Shown here: positions 42,308 through 50,192 of the stretch, one piece after another
Layout of the letters: every line of letters starts with the position of its first letter
Position numbering within the stretch: the stretch's first letter is position 1
The notes under the pieces: generated by a model
The model's database searches: none
Seen by the model: only the letters and a program-made list of their open reading frames with translations
Told to the model about the DNA's origin: nothing
Program-made: the position numbers and the translations under genes
Source of the DNA: Yersinia proxima
GTDB taxonomy: Bacteria > Pseudomonadota > Gammaproteobacteria > Enterobacterales > Enterobacteriaceae
NCBI RefSeq assembly: GCF_902170785.1
Contig: NZ_CABHYG010000013.1
Coordinates: forward strand, 62,001 to 126,000
Direction: 5' to 3'
DNA: 64,000 nucleotides

Positions 42308-43558
42308 TTAAATCTCTTGGGCGTGAGCTAAAACAAAATCTTCAGCTGCTTTTGACCACAACCCGTCAGTTTTACGCAAAATAGCCTGTAGCTCTTGTAA
42401 TAACGGTGAATCTTGCTCGTGACTCATTAGTTCACTTAATGACGTCAGCGGCATATTTTTGCCGGTGTAAACCAACTTCTTGCCACCGATAATTTGCGGT
42501 AAATTCAATGTAGTATCTGCGGCGTCATTTAGACCAAGAATATGAGATACCACTTTTCCGGCATTCACTTTCTTCGCTTCAATTAACTTCACGGCTTCTC
42601 TCATGTCGTCAGTATTGCCACCCGAGGTACCAACATAATGGGTAAAGGAGTAATGGATATCGTAGAAATTAACCGATGCCATAAAATTCTTATCCTGTGG
42701 GCCGGCAAAGAAATTAAAGCAGCCATCGGGTGCTAATAGGCTTGAAGCTAGTGTGACCAATTCAGCGGAAGGGACGAACACAAAGATATCGTCATAACCT
42801 TTCCCCTCGGTCAGGGCCATTAAACGTTCAAACTGATCATCAGTTTGTTTGGTATTGAGATAATGCACTTGTGTCTGTGGTTCACTCGGATACAAGCGGG
42901 CTGCATAATCCAGCTTTTGCTGGTGGCGGTCTGTAACAACCAATAATTGCGGATTAATTGGCCCGTGCAGTGCGTAATCAATGGCTAATAATCCCATTGG
43001 GCCGGTACCGCCAAGAATCAACACATTACCGCCAGATTTGATTCCCATTTTATGCTGATAAGTGCCGGGAACCAGATGGTAATTGGCATTAAATGCACCG
43101 ATAACGCAAGAAAGTGGCTCTACCAATGAACCTTCAAAATAACTTTCACCTTCATACGGCAGCAAGCAATCTTGTTCCATCACTTCGTTGGGAATAACCA
43201 CATGGGTGGCTTCACCGCCAACATAGGGGAAAGAATATCCGGGGCAATCTGGGCGGTCGGGTAATTGTAAATTAGCCTGAATTACATAACGGCTACCGGG
43301 TTTGAATTTGTGCTGCCATTTCTTACCAACTTGTAGAATATCGCCGCAAAATTCATGACCAATAATAATGGGATTTTCTGCCACGTTATCCGGTACTTTT
43401 TTATGGTCAGCGCCCAAATTGGCTTCTTTCCACGAAGAGAGGCAAATACTGTCGGTTACCACTGTTGCCAGAATTTCATCGTCGCCTATTTCTGGTAAAT
43501 CAAAACTTTCCAGACGCAGGTCATTTTTACCATATAAACGCAGTGCTTTAGTTTTCAT
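42308..43558 (-). CDS. sorE: L-sorbose-1-phosphate reductase
   Basis: About 416 aa, zinc-type medium-chain dehydrogenase. GHEFCGDILQVG contains the metal-ligand His-Glu; EPLSCVIGAF and LILGGTGPMGLLAIDYAL form the nucleotide-binding part. Its position at the end of a mannose-family PTS operon matches SorE, which reduces imported L-sorbose-1-phosphate to D-glucitol-6-phosphate. The ATG at 43558 (MKTKAL) is preferred over 43573, with an aggtgg stretch upstream. The distance to the EIID gene is 69 bases. Confidence 0.88.
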   Translation of the reverse strand: MKTKALRLYGKNDLRLESFDLPEIGDDEILATVVTDSICLSSWKEANLGADHKKVPDNVAENPIIIGHEFCGDILQVGKKWQHKFKPGSRYVIQANLQLPDRPDCPGYSFPYVGGEATHVVIPNEVMEQDCLLPYEGESYFEGSLVEPLSCVIGAFNANYHLVPGTYQHKMGIKSGGNVLILGGTGPMGLLAIDYALHGPINPQLLVVTDRHQQKLDYAARLYPSEPQTQVHYLNTKQTDDQFERLMALTEGKGYDDIFVFVPSAELVTLASSLLAPDGCFNFFAGPQDKNFMASVNFYDIHYSFTHYVGTSGGNTDDMREAVKLIEAKKVNAGKVVSHILGLNDAADTTLNLPQIIGGKKLVYTGKNMPLTSLSELMSHEQDSPLLQELQAILRKTDGLWSKAAEDFVLAHAQEI

Positions 43559-43627
43559 GTGGAACCACCTCAATTATCTTTTAAATATAAAAACAACAGA
43601 TCGAATAAAAAAACTCCCCGGCATTAA

Positions 43628-44458
43628 TTAGGAAAGAATGCCAAGCCATGAGCCTACAATTCCGAGGCCAAACAGGGAGAAGATGAGCCAGATAGGGTTA
43701 ATTTTGCGTTTAAGCAAACGCATCATTAATAGAGTAAGACCCAAAGCTAATAAACCAGGGCACAACTGATCGAGAATGTTTTGTACGGTCATGGTTACCG
43801 TCGTGCCGTCATGACCCGGTGTTTTTGATATCACCAGCGGCACATTGATACTGGTCCATTTGGTGACCAATACCCCCATGATAAACAAGCCCAGAATCGA
43901 GGCACCCTCGGTCAGTTTTTGCAGTACATTTCCGCCAAGATCTTTGACGATATTGATACCCTTGGTGAAACCGTATTGCAGGCCGAACCATTTCAGGGCC
44001 AGGCGCACTGAGTTGAAGGACAAGAAGAAGAGAATTGGCCCTAGCACATTACCGTTCAGTGCCAGCGAGGCTCCCAAGGCGGCTGTGATGGGGCGCAAAG
44101 TGCCCCAAATCAGTGGGTCACCAACCCCGGCCAGCGGCCCCATCAGCCCAACTTTCAAGCTATTGATCGCCCCCTCATCAATGTCCGCGCCGTTGGCTCG
44201 TGCTTCTTCCATGGCGGCGGTGACACCGATAACTGGCCCGCAGACCGCCGGTGTGGTGTTGAAGAACACTAAATGGCGTTTCAATGCGGCAATTTGGTCT
44301 TCTTTCAGCGGATATAAGCGCTTGATTGCGGGCACCATGTCATAGCAGAAACCCAGGCCGTGAATACGTTCATAGTTAAAAGAGGCCTGTTGCAAGTTGC
44401 TGCGTAAAAACATTTTAAACAGATCAGACCGGGTTAATCGTTTGTTTAATGTGGTCAT
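43628..44458 (-). CDS. sorM: PTS mannose/sorbose-family EIID component
   Basis: A 276-aa membrane protein with the EIID-Man signature near the start (LTRSDLFKMFLRSNLQQASFNYERIHGLGF), MEEARANGADIDEGAINSLKVGLMGPLAGVGDPLIWGT and a hydrophobic C-terminus. EIID and EIIC together form the sugar channel. Ribosome-binding site aggag lies 8 bases from the ATG. The gene order A-B-C-D-reductase follows the Klebsiella sor operon. Confidence 0.92.
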   Translation of the reverse strand: MTTLNKRLTRSDLFKMFLRSNLQQASFNYERIHGLGFCYDMVPAIKRLYPLKEDQIAALKRHLVFFNTTPAVCGPVIGVTAAMEEARANGADIDEGAINSLKVGLMGPLAGVGDPLIWGTLRPITAALGASLALNGNVLGPILFFLSFNSVRLALKWFGLQYGFTKGINIVKDLGGNVLQKLTEGASILGLFIMGVLVTKWTSINVPLVISKTPGHDGTTVTMTVQNILDQLCPGLLALGLTLLMMRLLKRKINPIWLIFSLFGLGIVGSWLGILS

Positions 44459-44469
44459 GTCGGCGTCTC

Positions 44470-45267
44470 CTAATCTTCTAATTCATCAAGTTTGGCTTGG
44501 TTGGCTTGCGCTACAGGCGCTGCCGGTTTCTGATAAAGCGGGTTTAACTGGATATACAGCAAGGCAATGATTAGACCGATACCGCCGAAGGCGAGCAGGC
44601 TGAACCCGAGGTAACCGCCGACAATAAAACCGAGGAAGAAGAAGGGCATAAGATATTTCACGCCCATCATGTTGAGCACCATGGCGTAACCGACGACGAC
44701 GATAAACCCGCCGGCAATTTGCAACCCATGAGTCACCACAGTTGGAATCGCGTTAAGCATATGGCTAACGGTATCGGCACTCACAAAGATGGAGACGATT
44801 AATACCGGAATGGCGACCCGCATGGCCTGAACCAGCAATGCCGACACATGCATAAAATCAATCATAGCGAAATTGGCTTTTTCAGCAGCCCGATCGGCGG
44901 CGTGTTGGAACGCCACGGTGATGGTACGGGCAAAGACCGTCAGTACCTGACCTGCTGCGGCTACTGGCAGAGCAATAGCAATCCCGGTGGCAATATTTTG
45001 ATGGCCGACAATGACCAGAATGGTCGAGATAATACTGGCGAGCGCGGAGTCAGGAGACTGGGCTGCACCGACATTCATCCAACCAAGGGCAATTAACTCC
45101 AGCGTACCGCCGAGGATAACGCCGGTGGTCATATCACCCAGAATCAGCCCGGTAATAGTGCAGGCAATTAATGGCCGGTGAGTTTGGAATTCATCCAGCA
45201 CGCTGCCGATACCGGCAATGCATGAGAAAATAAATATTAAGATTATTTGTAGTAAACTTATTTCCAT
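44470..45267 (-). CDS. sorA: PTS mannose/sorbose-family EIIC component
   Basis: About 265 aa, mostly hydrophobic. EIIC-Man features: LDEFQTHRPLIACTITGLILGD and GGTLELIALGWMNVGAAQSPD, a region that contributes to sugar binding. The last 20 residues are polar. ATG at 45267 (MEISLLQI) is preferred over 45291. A 147-base structured gap separates it from the EIIB gene. Confidence 0.92.
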   Translation of the reverse strand: MEISLLQIILIFIFSCIAGIGSVLDEFQTHRPLIACTITGLILGDMTTGVILGGTLELIALGWMNVGAAQSPDSALASIISTILVIVGHQNIATGIAIALPVAAAGQVLTVFARTITVAFQHAADRAAEKANFAMIDFMHVSALLVQAMRVAIPVLIVSIFVSADTVSHMLNAIPTVVTHGLQIAGGFIVVVGYAMVLNMMGVKYLMPFFFLGFIVGGYLGFSLLAFGGIGLIIALLYIQLNPLYQKPAAPVAQANQAKLDELED

Positions 45268-45283
45268 GGTGGGCCCCTTTAGA

Positions 45284-45342
45284 CAATACAACGCCTTCCC
45301 ATGACAGCGATAGTCGTGGGTTGTAACTAAATAGTTGTATTG
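45284..45342 (-). promoter_or_regulatory. Intercistronic RNA structure between EIIB and EIIC genes
   Basis: The segment 45284-45292 can pair either with 45320-45325 (6 bp, extended by cccatgac/gtcgtggg) or with 45334-45342 (9 bp), giving two competing hairpins in the operon mRNA. It may tune EIIC/EIID levels or protect processed ends. Confidence 0.45.
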
Positions 45343-45414
45343 CCCAGATTAAGTAATCGGATTTAAATATTTAATAAAACCTGGGTTATTACTTATATTT
45401 CAAGTGAAGTTTCG

Positions 45415-45906
45415 TTATTTAGACTCCAGCTCGCGTAATTTTTTAATCACATCCACATCGGGATCGGAGGTGACTACCCGTAAATCTAAATGAACGCCAC
45501 GCTCTGCTAATGCATAAAAAGCGTTAATGTCATTTTGATCAACTGATACCGCTTTGGTTAATTGTGTTTTCCCATGTTTAAAGGCCATGCCGCCAATATT
45601 AATAACACCAATTTTTACGCCCTGATCCACCAATCGTAAAACATCTGTTGGATTGGTAAATAAATAGAAAACAGTATCATTGATATAATTCGGGTTGTGA
45701 TAAACGGCTACTGCCTTTTCAATATTAACGACATTCACTTTTATCCCCGGCGGTGCTGCCTGTTTTAATAATGTTTTCCGAATTTCATCGTTATAAACGT
45801 CGTCGCTACAAATAATAATACGCCCGGCTTTAGCTTCTTTGGCCCAAACCGTGGTGACCTGACCATGAATCAGCCGGTCGTCAATTCTTGCCAGATTGAT
45901 TTTCAT
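45415..45906 (-). CDS. sorB: PTS mannose/sorbose-family EIIB component
   Basis: 163 aa starting MKINLARIDDRLIHGQVTTVW, the EIIB-Man motif; His14 in RLIHGQV is the predicted phosphorylation site that passes phosphate to the sugar. The start overlaps the end of the EIIA gene by four bases. Cytoplasmic. Confidence 0.93.
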   Translation of the reverse strand: MKINLARIDDRLIHGQVTTVWAKEAKAGRIIICSDDVYNDEIRKTLLKQAAPPGIKVNVVNIEKAVAVYHNPNYINDTVFYLFTNPTDVLRLVDQGVKIGVINIGGMAFKHGKTQLTKAVSVDQNDINAFYALAERGVHLDLRVVTSDPDVDVIKKLRELESK

Positions 45907-46328
45907 ATAAAGTCGGCCTCTTCTTCTTCTTCGTTATTTTGTTGGTGACGGAATGACTGCACGCACTGTGTGCCAATGTCGAGCAAATAGTCTGTCAGCT
46001 CTTCTGCCGCCATCACTTGCTGGTTATCGGCAATTTCCAGTGCTAATGGTAGAGATAATCCACTGATAACCTGAATACGACTATCACTGAATGCCAGACG
46101 CGCGGCGGCGTTATAAGGGCTGCCACCTTGTAAATCGACGGCAATTAGCCAGGAGTCATGTTGATTCTTTGCTATGACATCCTGCATTTTTTTCACTAAA
46201 TTTTCGGCATTCTCACCCCGGTTAAACAGCAGCGGGGTAATATTCTGTGTTTCGCCATACACCATATTGACGGAATTGAGCATTGAAACCGCTAAGTCAC
46301 CGTGAGCACAAAAAATGACGTTAACCAT
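45903..46328 (-). CDS. sorF: PTS mannose/sorbose-family EIIA component
   Basis: 141 aa. MVNVIFCAHGDLAVSML carries the phosphorylated His9, and LIAVDLQGGSPYNAA is the conserved EIIA-Man core. A run of glutamates lies near the end (NNEEEEEADF). ATG at 46328 has aggagg 4 bases upstream; the open frame reaches 46358. The sorbose operon of Klebsiella has sorD between regulator and this gene; here they are 109 bases apart with no gene between. Confidence 0.92.
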   Translation of the reverse strand: MVNVIFCAHGDLAVSMLNSVNMVYGETQNITPLLFNRGENAENLVKKMQDVIAKNQHDSWLIAVDLQGGSPYNAAARLAFSDSRIQVISGLSLPLALEIADNQQVMAAEELTDYLLDIGTQCVQSFRHQQNNEEEEEADFI

Positions 46329-46409
46329 TATGCCTCCTGTTAGCCTGAATTTGGACAATACTCAGCCACACACGCAATCGCGTCATTTATAATGTTGTGG
46401 TGAGCTATT

Positions 46410-46427
46410 TGGGGAAATGCTTCCCCA
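46410..46427 (-). terminator. Hairpin between sorC and the PTS genes
   Basis: A 7-bp stem tggggaa/ttcccca with a 4-base loop at 46410-46427, just after the sorC stop codon on the minus strand. No T tract follows, so it is more likely a processing or partial attenuation point. Confidence 0.45.
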
Positions 46428-46437
46428 TATTTATAAT

Positions 46438-47397
46438 TTATACTGTGAGTGCCAGGATCTCCTCGGCAGTTTCTTTGGTGGTCACCAGACTGTTAATATA
46501 TTTGCCTTTAATCGCACCAATGATCCCGCTGATTTTTTCATGGGAGTGCGCAATCCCAATGGAATAACGCGCTTTTTTAATTTTGTCTAACTGGATAGTA
46601 ATGGTTTTATCCGAGATATAAGTTTCTACCGGATTACCTTGTAAATCATAAAAGCGTGAGCAGATATCACCGGCAACCTGCCGGTCATTAAAGTGGTCAA
46701 TCACATCGCTGCCATAAAAGGCACGCCAGGTAGAATTGCCAGAAATATTAGGTGAACCAATACCAAATATGGCGATATCCAGCCGCTGCCAATAATCTGC
46801 AATAGCCTGATAGTGCTGAGATTGCACGATTCCATCGCGAATAACACTCTCTTCCAAAATTGCCGGGAAATCGATCAGCAATGACTCACCTTTTAATTTC
46901 ATCGCGGCGCTGTAGACCAGCGTATTCACATGAAAGCGGCTTTCCAATTTACCTGAAGGGCCGCCGACCATTGGGATGCAGGTTAATTGGCGCGATACCG
47001 ACGAGGTATCCATTTGCTCAACCAGCGTGGCAATAGCACTGCCCCAGGAGAAGCCCAGAATATCGCCATTTTCAATAATTCGGTTTAGCAGTGCGCTGCA
47101 CTGTTTTGCCATCAGAATAAGTTGTTGTTCTGGTGACTGGTCTTGCTCGCAAGAAACGACGATTGCTTCGCGTAATTTAAAGCGCGACTTCAACTGCTGT
47201 TCCAATAACAGGTTTTCGTTATAGTTGTAGTTGATTGAAATAGTGACAATGCCTTGTTCGCGTACTTTCTTCAACATGCGGCTGATACTGGTGCGATAAA
47301 TCCCCAGCGCCCGCGCTATCTCAGCTTGCGTGAAATTTTGCTCGTAATACATTTGTGCAATTTTCACCATCAGGCGTAGGTCATCGCTCTTTTCCAT
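46438..47397 (-). CDS. sorC: SorC-type transcriptional regulator
   Basis: About 319 aa. N-terminal helix-turn-helix (MVKIAQMYYEQNFTQAEIARALGIYRTSISRMLKK), C-terminal sugar-phosphate-binding domain with GFSWGSAIATLV and GIGSPNISGNSTW. SorC both represses and activates the sorbose operon depending on sorbose-phosphate. ATG at 47397 has gagg 5 bases upstream. It reads in the same direction as the PTS genes and is preceded by three copies of a palindromic operator. Confidence 0.93.
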   Translation of the reverse strand: MEKSDDLRLMVKIAQMYYEQNFTQAEIARALGIYRTSISRMLKKVREQGIVTISINYNYNENLLLEQQLKSRFKLREAIVVSCEQDQSPEQQLILMAKQCSALLNRIIENGDILGFSWGSAIATLVEQMDTSSVSRQLTCIPMVGGPSGKLESRFHVNTLVYSAAMKLKGESLLIDFPAILEESVIRDGIVQSQHYQAIADYWQRLDIAIFGIGSPNISGNSTWRAFYGSDVIDHFNDRQVAGDICSRFYDLQGNPVETYISDKTITIQLDKIKKARYSIGIAHSHEKISGIIGAIKGKYINSLVTTKETAEEILALTV

Positions 47398-47406
47398 TTC
47401 AGCCTC

Positions 47407-47422
47407 TTGCACATTTGTGCAA
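47407..47422. promoter_or_regulatory. SorC operator 1
   Basis: Perfect palindrome TTGCACA-tt-TGTGCAA, 10 bases ahead of the sorC start codon. Confidence 0.75.
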
Positions 47423-47446
47423 ATGTCATTAATTTATCTATGACCT

Positions 47447-47476
47447 GATATAATCACTTTCTATTTTTTAAGTCAA
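47447..47476 (-). promoter_or_regulatory. Predicted sorC promoter
   Basis: Minus strand -35 TTGACT (47471-47476), 18-base spacer and -10 TATATC (47447-47452). Operator 1 would lie at about +18 to +33. Confidence 0.55.
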
Positions 47477-47550
47477 AAGCACAAAATAACGACCCTCCCT
47501 GAAATTGCACAATAATTCCCTAATAGTATCGATGAAATTAATTTCTGATA

Positions 47551-47566
47551 TCGCACAAGTGTGCAA
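47551..47566. promoter_or_regulatory. SorC operator 2
   Basis: TCGCACA-ag-TGTGCAA, one mismatch from the perfect palindrome, 144 bases upstream of operator 1 (centre to centre). Confidence 0.7.
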
Positions 47567-47687
47567 ATATCTTTAATGTTTTGATTTATATTAATTAAAT
47601 AGAAAAGTGGTTTTTGTGTTCGTTTACTTTATTCCGGACAAATTTTGGATTCTGATCACATTTTTATTTTGCGTGATGTGGTGGCTT

Positions 47688-47703
47688 TTGCACATATGTG
47701 CAA
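47688..47703. promoter_or_regulatory. SorC operator 3
   Basis: Perfect palindrome TTGCACA-ta-TGTGCAA, 137 bases beyond operator 2. The rest of 47423-47764 holds no gene; it is AT-rich promoter DNA. Confidence 0.7.
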
Positions 47704-47764
47704 ATGGGCTGTGTAACCGAACAACTCCCGACTGTATTGAGTCGAGAGTTGTCAGCGAAGGGAG

Positions 47765-49498
47765 TTAATTCAGCAAAGGTTTGTAGTGATGGGGCTGGCG
47801 CATGGCGACCAAATCTTTACGGCGTACCACATTGGTTGGATAAGGGCTGCCCGCGAGAGAGCGGGTATCAATGGTTTGGGTGATGGTTTGTGTTTCTTGC
47901 CAAAGTAGCCGTTCATGGCGTGGGAAAGTAAAGGTTTCCGGCCCGAATATGCCGCTATATCCCCCACGTTCGTTGCTATCATCTATCGCATTGGCAAAGG
48001 CCAAATAAAGGTTATTTTCCCCGGCGCGAGTTCTGAATAAGTGCCAGTGCAACGGATCAGCTCCGGTTGGGATAGGGTAGTTTTGCACCACAGTGCTGCC
48101 CTGATGCGCGGCAGTAAAACCGGCGGGAAGGGCGGCGGAACAGGCGATAATATCGCATCCCATTAGGGCTAAAATGCGTGCTGATTCAGGCAATAATGCA
48201 TCATGGCCCAGCAACAATCCGATTCTACCGAGCGCCGTATCAAATACACGCCAGTGCTCTCCCGCGCTGGCCCATTGTTGCTGTGCCTGAGAAAGATGTA
48301 TTTGCCGGTAAGTGCCGATGATCCCCTCCGGGCCGAATAGCATCTGCGTGTTGTAATATTTATCCTGCCGTTTTTCCGCCATTCCCACCACCAGATAGAC
48401 CCGTAATGTCATAGCAAGGCGGGCCAGAGCCTGCACGGCGAGGTCATCTTGGGTTTGAGCATTCACCGTACCGGCGAGATAACCGGTCAGGGCTAACTCC
48501 GGGAACACAATAAGCTCACTGCCTTGTTGTAAAACAGCTTCCTCTGTCATGGCGATTATCGTCGCCAGATTGTCCTCTATCTGTGCAGTTGAGCAGAATT
48601 GCGCCACCGTGATACGGCTCTGTTTGCCTGGCGGCAAAGGCTGTCGCCCATAAAGACCAAAGAAATCCTGTGGGTTCCATAAAAAACTGTCACTTAATAG
48701 CGAGTGATAATAGTCAGGTCGGCGTTGATCAAACACTAATTCGCCCAACACCCGGCGCTGGCGGCTGCGGTTGATATCAATTTCGGCATAAGCAATCCCG
48801 TCGCCGTTATCTACCACCGCAGCGATGTTGCCATCGGGCTCAATGATGCAACTGCCACCGCTAAATTGGACACCGCGCTCTAATCCCCAGCGGTTGCTCT
48901 CCAGTAAATAACAGCCATTTTCCATCGCCCGGCTGATCCAGTATGGGGCCGGAGTGCGCTCCGCCAGCCAGTTGCTAATATGACAAATCATGTCAACGCC
49001 ATCCAGCGCCAGCAAACGGGCGGTTTCGGGGAAATGAATATCCATACATACCAGCATGCCAATACGCCCCAGCGGAGTATCAAACACTTGATGCCCGACA
49101 TCCCCTGCCGCCGCCCATTTGGGTTCTGAAATATAAGGGTGACTTTTGCGATGACAGCCAATCACCCCCTGCGGCCCGATTAATACCGCACTGTTGTAAT
49201 ACAGCGCTGTTTGCGGGTCTACTTCGGGCATGCCTAATACAATATAACATTGATAACGCTGAGCTAATTCAGTGAAACGAGCGGTGCTTTCGCCGGGAAC
49301 CGTTTCGACCATCGGCGCAATTTCTTGCCGGTCAAACCAGCAGTAGCCAGTGGTGGCCATTTCTGGCGTGGTAATCAGACGCGCACCTTTCTGTGCCGCC
49401 TGTTCTACTAACACCAGTAACTGACGTAGATTCGCTTCTTTGGCAAACATTAAAGGCTCAAACTGAATAGCAGCGGCAAGATAAGGGGCTATCGACAT
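47765..49498 (-). CDS. Double-domain carbon-nitrogen hydrolase (nitrilase family), second domain degenerate
   Basis: 577 aa made of two nitrilase-family domains. Domain 1 (about 1-275) has the full Glu-Lys-Cys triad: TTPEMATTGY, CHRKSHPY and LVCMDIHFPE. Domain 2 (about 295-575) keeps Glu in VFPELALTGY but shows TYRQIHLS where Lys is expected and LLLGHDALLPE where Cys is expected, so it should be inactive and structural or regulatory. The first domain probably hydrolyses an amide or nitrile. It is the last gene of the amide operon, 55 bases after the AmiR-like gene. ATG at 49498 has gagg 6 bases upstream. Confidence 0.9.
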   Translation of the reverse strand: MSIAPYLAAAIQFEPLMFAKEANLRQLLVLVEQAAQKGARLITTPEMATTGYCWFDRQEIAPMVETVPGESTARFTELAQRYQCYIVLGMPEVDPQTALYYNSAVLIGPQGVIGCHRKSHPYISEPKWAAAGDVGHQVFDTPLGRIGMLVCMDIHFPETARLLALDGVDMICHISNWLAERTPAPYWISRAMENGCYLLESNRWGLERGVQFSGGSCIIEPDGNIAAVVDNGDGIAYAEIDINRSRQRRVLGELVFDQRRPDYYHSLLSDSFLWNPQDFFGLYGRQPLPPGKQSRITVAQFCSTAQIEDNLATIIAMTEEAVLQQGSELIVFPELALTGYLAGTVNAQTQDDLAVQALARLAMTLRVYLVVGMAEKRQDKYYNTQMLFGPEGIIGTYRQIHLSQAQQQWASAGEHWRVFDTALGRIGLLLGHDALLPESARILALMGCDIIACSAALPAGFTAAHQGSTVVQNYPIPTGADPLHWHLFRTRAGENNLYLAFANAIDDSNERGGYSGIFGPETFTFPRHERLLWQETQTITQTIDTRSLAGSPYPTNVVRRKDLVAMRQPHHYKPLLN

Positions 49499-49553
49499 GA
49501 TTATCCTCATAAATAATGAATACTATGTTCGGGGAACTCCGGGTAATTAATAC

Positions 49554-50192
49554 TCAGTTCTTGCGGCTATTGGTGGCTCCTGGGGTGGTCCAGGAGAAAA
49601 TATCATTGGCCTGAATCAGCGCACATGAGATCTCTTCAACCGTAATGCGCTTGTCCATGGCTTGATGGCGCAGGATCTCGTAGGCCTGTTCTTCACCAAT
49701 ACTGTGCATCCGCATTAGGATGGCTTTGGCTTCACTGACCTGGCGAATGCCCAGCACTTTTTTTTCCAACCGCTCGATGCGATCACTCATCTGCCGCTGC
49801 TGCTGGGCATGGTGTAGTGCAAACACCATGGCCGATAGCAAACCAGAGGCACGAATCGGAGTAGTTATCGTGCTGCCAGCGCCCATGTTGAGTGCCTGGT
49901 CAATAAACGTCGGGTTTTCATAGGCGATAACCGCAATCAGGGCGTGTTTGTTATGATCGAGCCATGACACATCTGGCTCTGGGTTATCTGACTGTAATGC
50001 ATAGAAAATAAGATCGGTATCGGCAGGAAATTGCTCGGGGATCGGCCAGAAGGCCTGCACCTTAAACCCCATTCGGCGCAGGTGATTGGTGAGTGTTTCG
50101 CCATCTTCGTCATCGGGATGTAGCACCACACAGCGGACCCCGCGGCTAAGTAATAGGGCTGTTGCACTGATTCTGCTGTCGCTAGGTCGCAT
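49554..50192 (-). CDS. amiR: AmiR-like ANTAR antitermination regulator
   Basis: 212 aa. N-terminal pseudo-receiver domain (VRCVVLHPDDEDGETLTNHLRRMG), a coiled coil around 125-145 (RQMSDRIERLEKKVLG) and a C-terminal ANTAR RNA-binding domain (ISEAKAILMRMHSIGEEQAYEILRHQAMDKR). The arrangement equals Pseudomonas AmiR, which is held inactive by AmiC and, when an amide binds AmiC, prevents termination in the mRNA leader. It overlaps the AmiC-like gene by 11 bases, as expected for a sensor-regulator pair. Confidence 0.9.
   Translation of the reverse strand: MRPSDSRISATALLLSRGVRCVVLHPDDEDGETLTNHLRRMGFKVQAFWPIPEQFPADTDLIFYALQSDNPEPDVSWLDHNKHALIAVIAYENPTFIDQALNMGAGSTITTPIRASGLLSAMVFALHHAQQQRQMSDRIERLEKKVLGIRQVSEAKAILMRMHSIGEEQAYEILRHQAMDKRITVEEISCALIQANDIFSWTTPGATNSRKN

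Noticed and set aside
43845-44345. 166-codon frame antisense to the EIID gene
   Set aside because: Mirror frame of a well-supported membrane protein; no start signal or recognisable motifs.
45910-45935. ctt triplet run near the end of the EIIA gene as a phase-variation tract
   Set aside because: Triplet repeat changes would keep the frame, and the run is short; it only encodes a Glu cluster.
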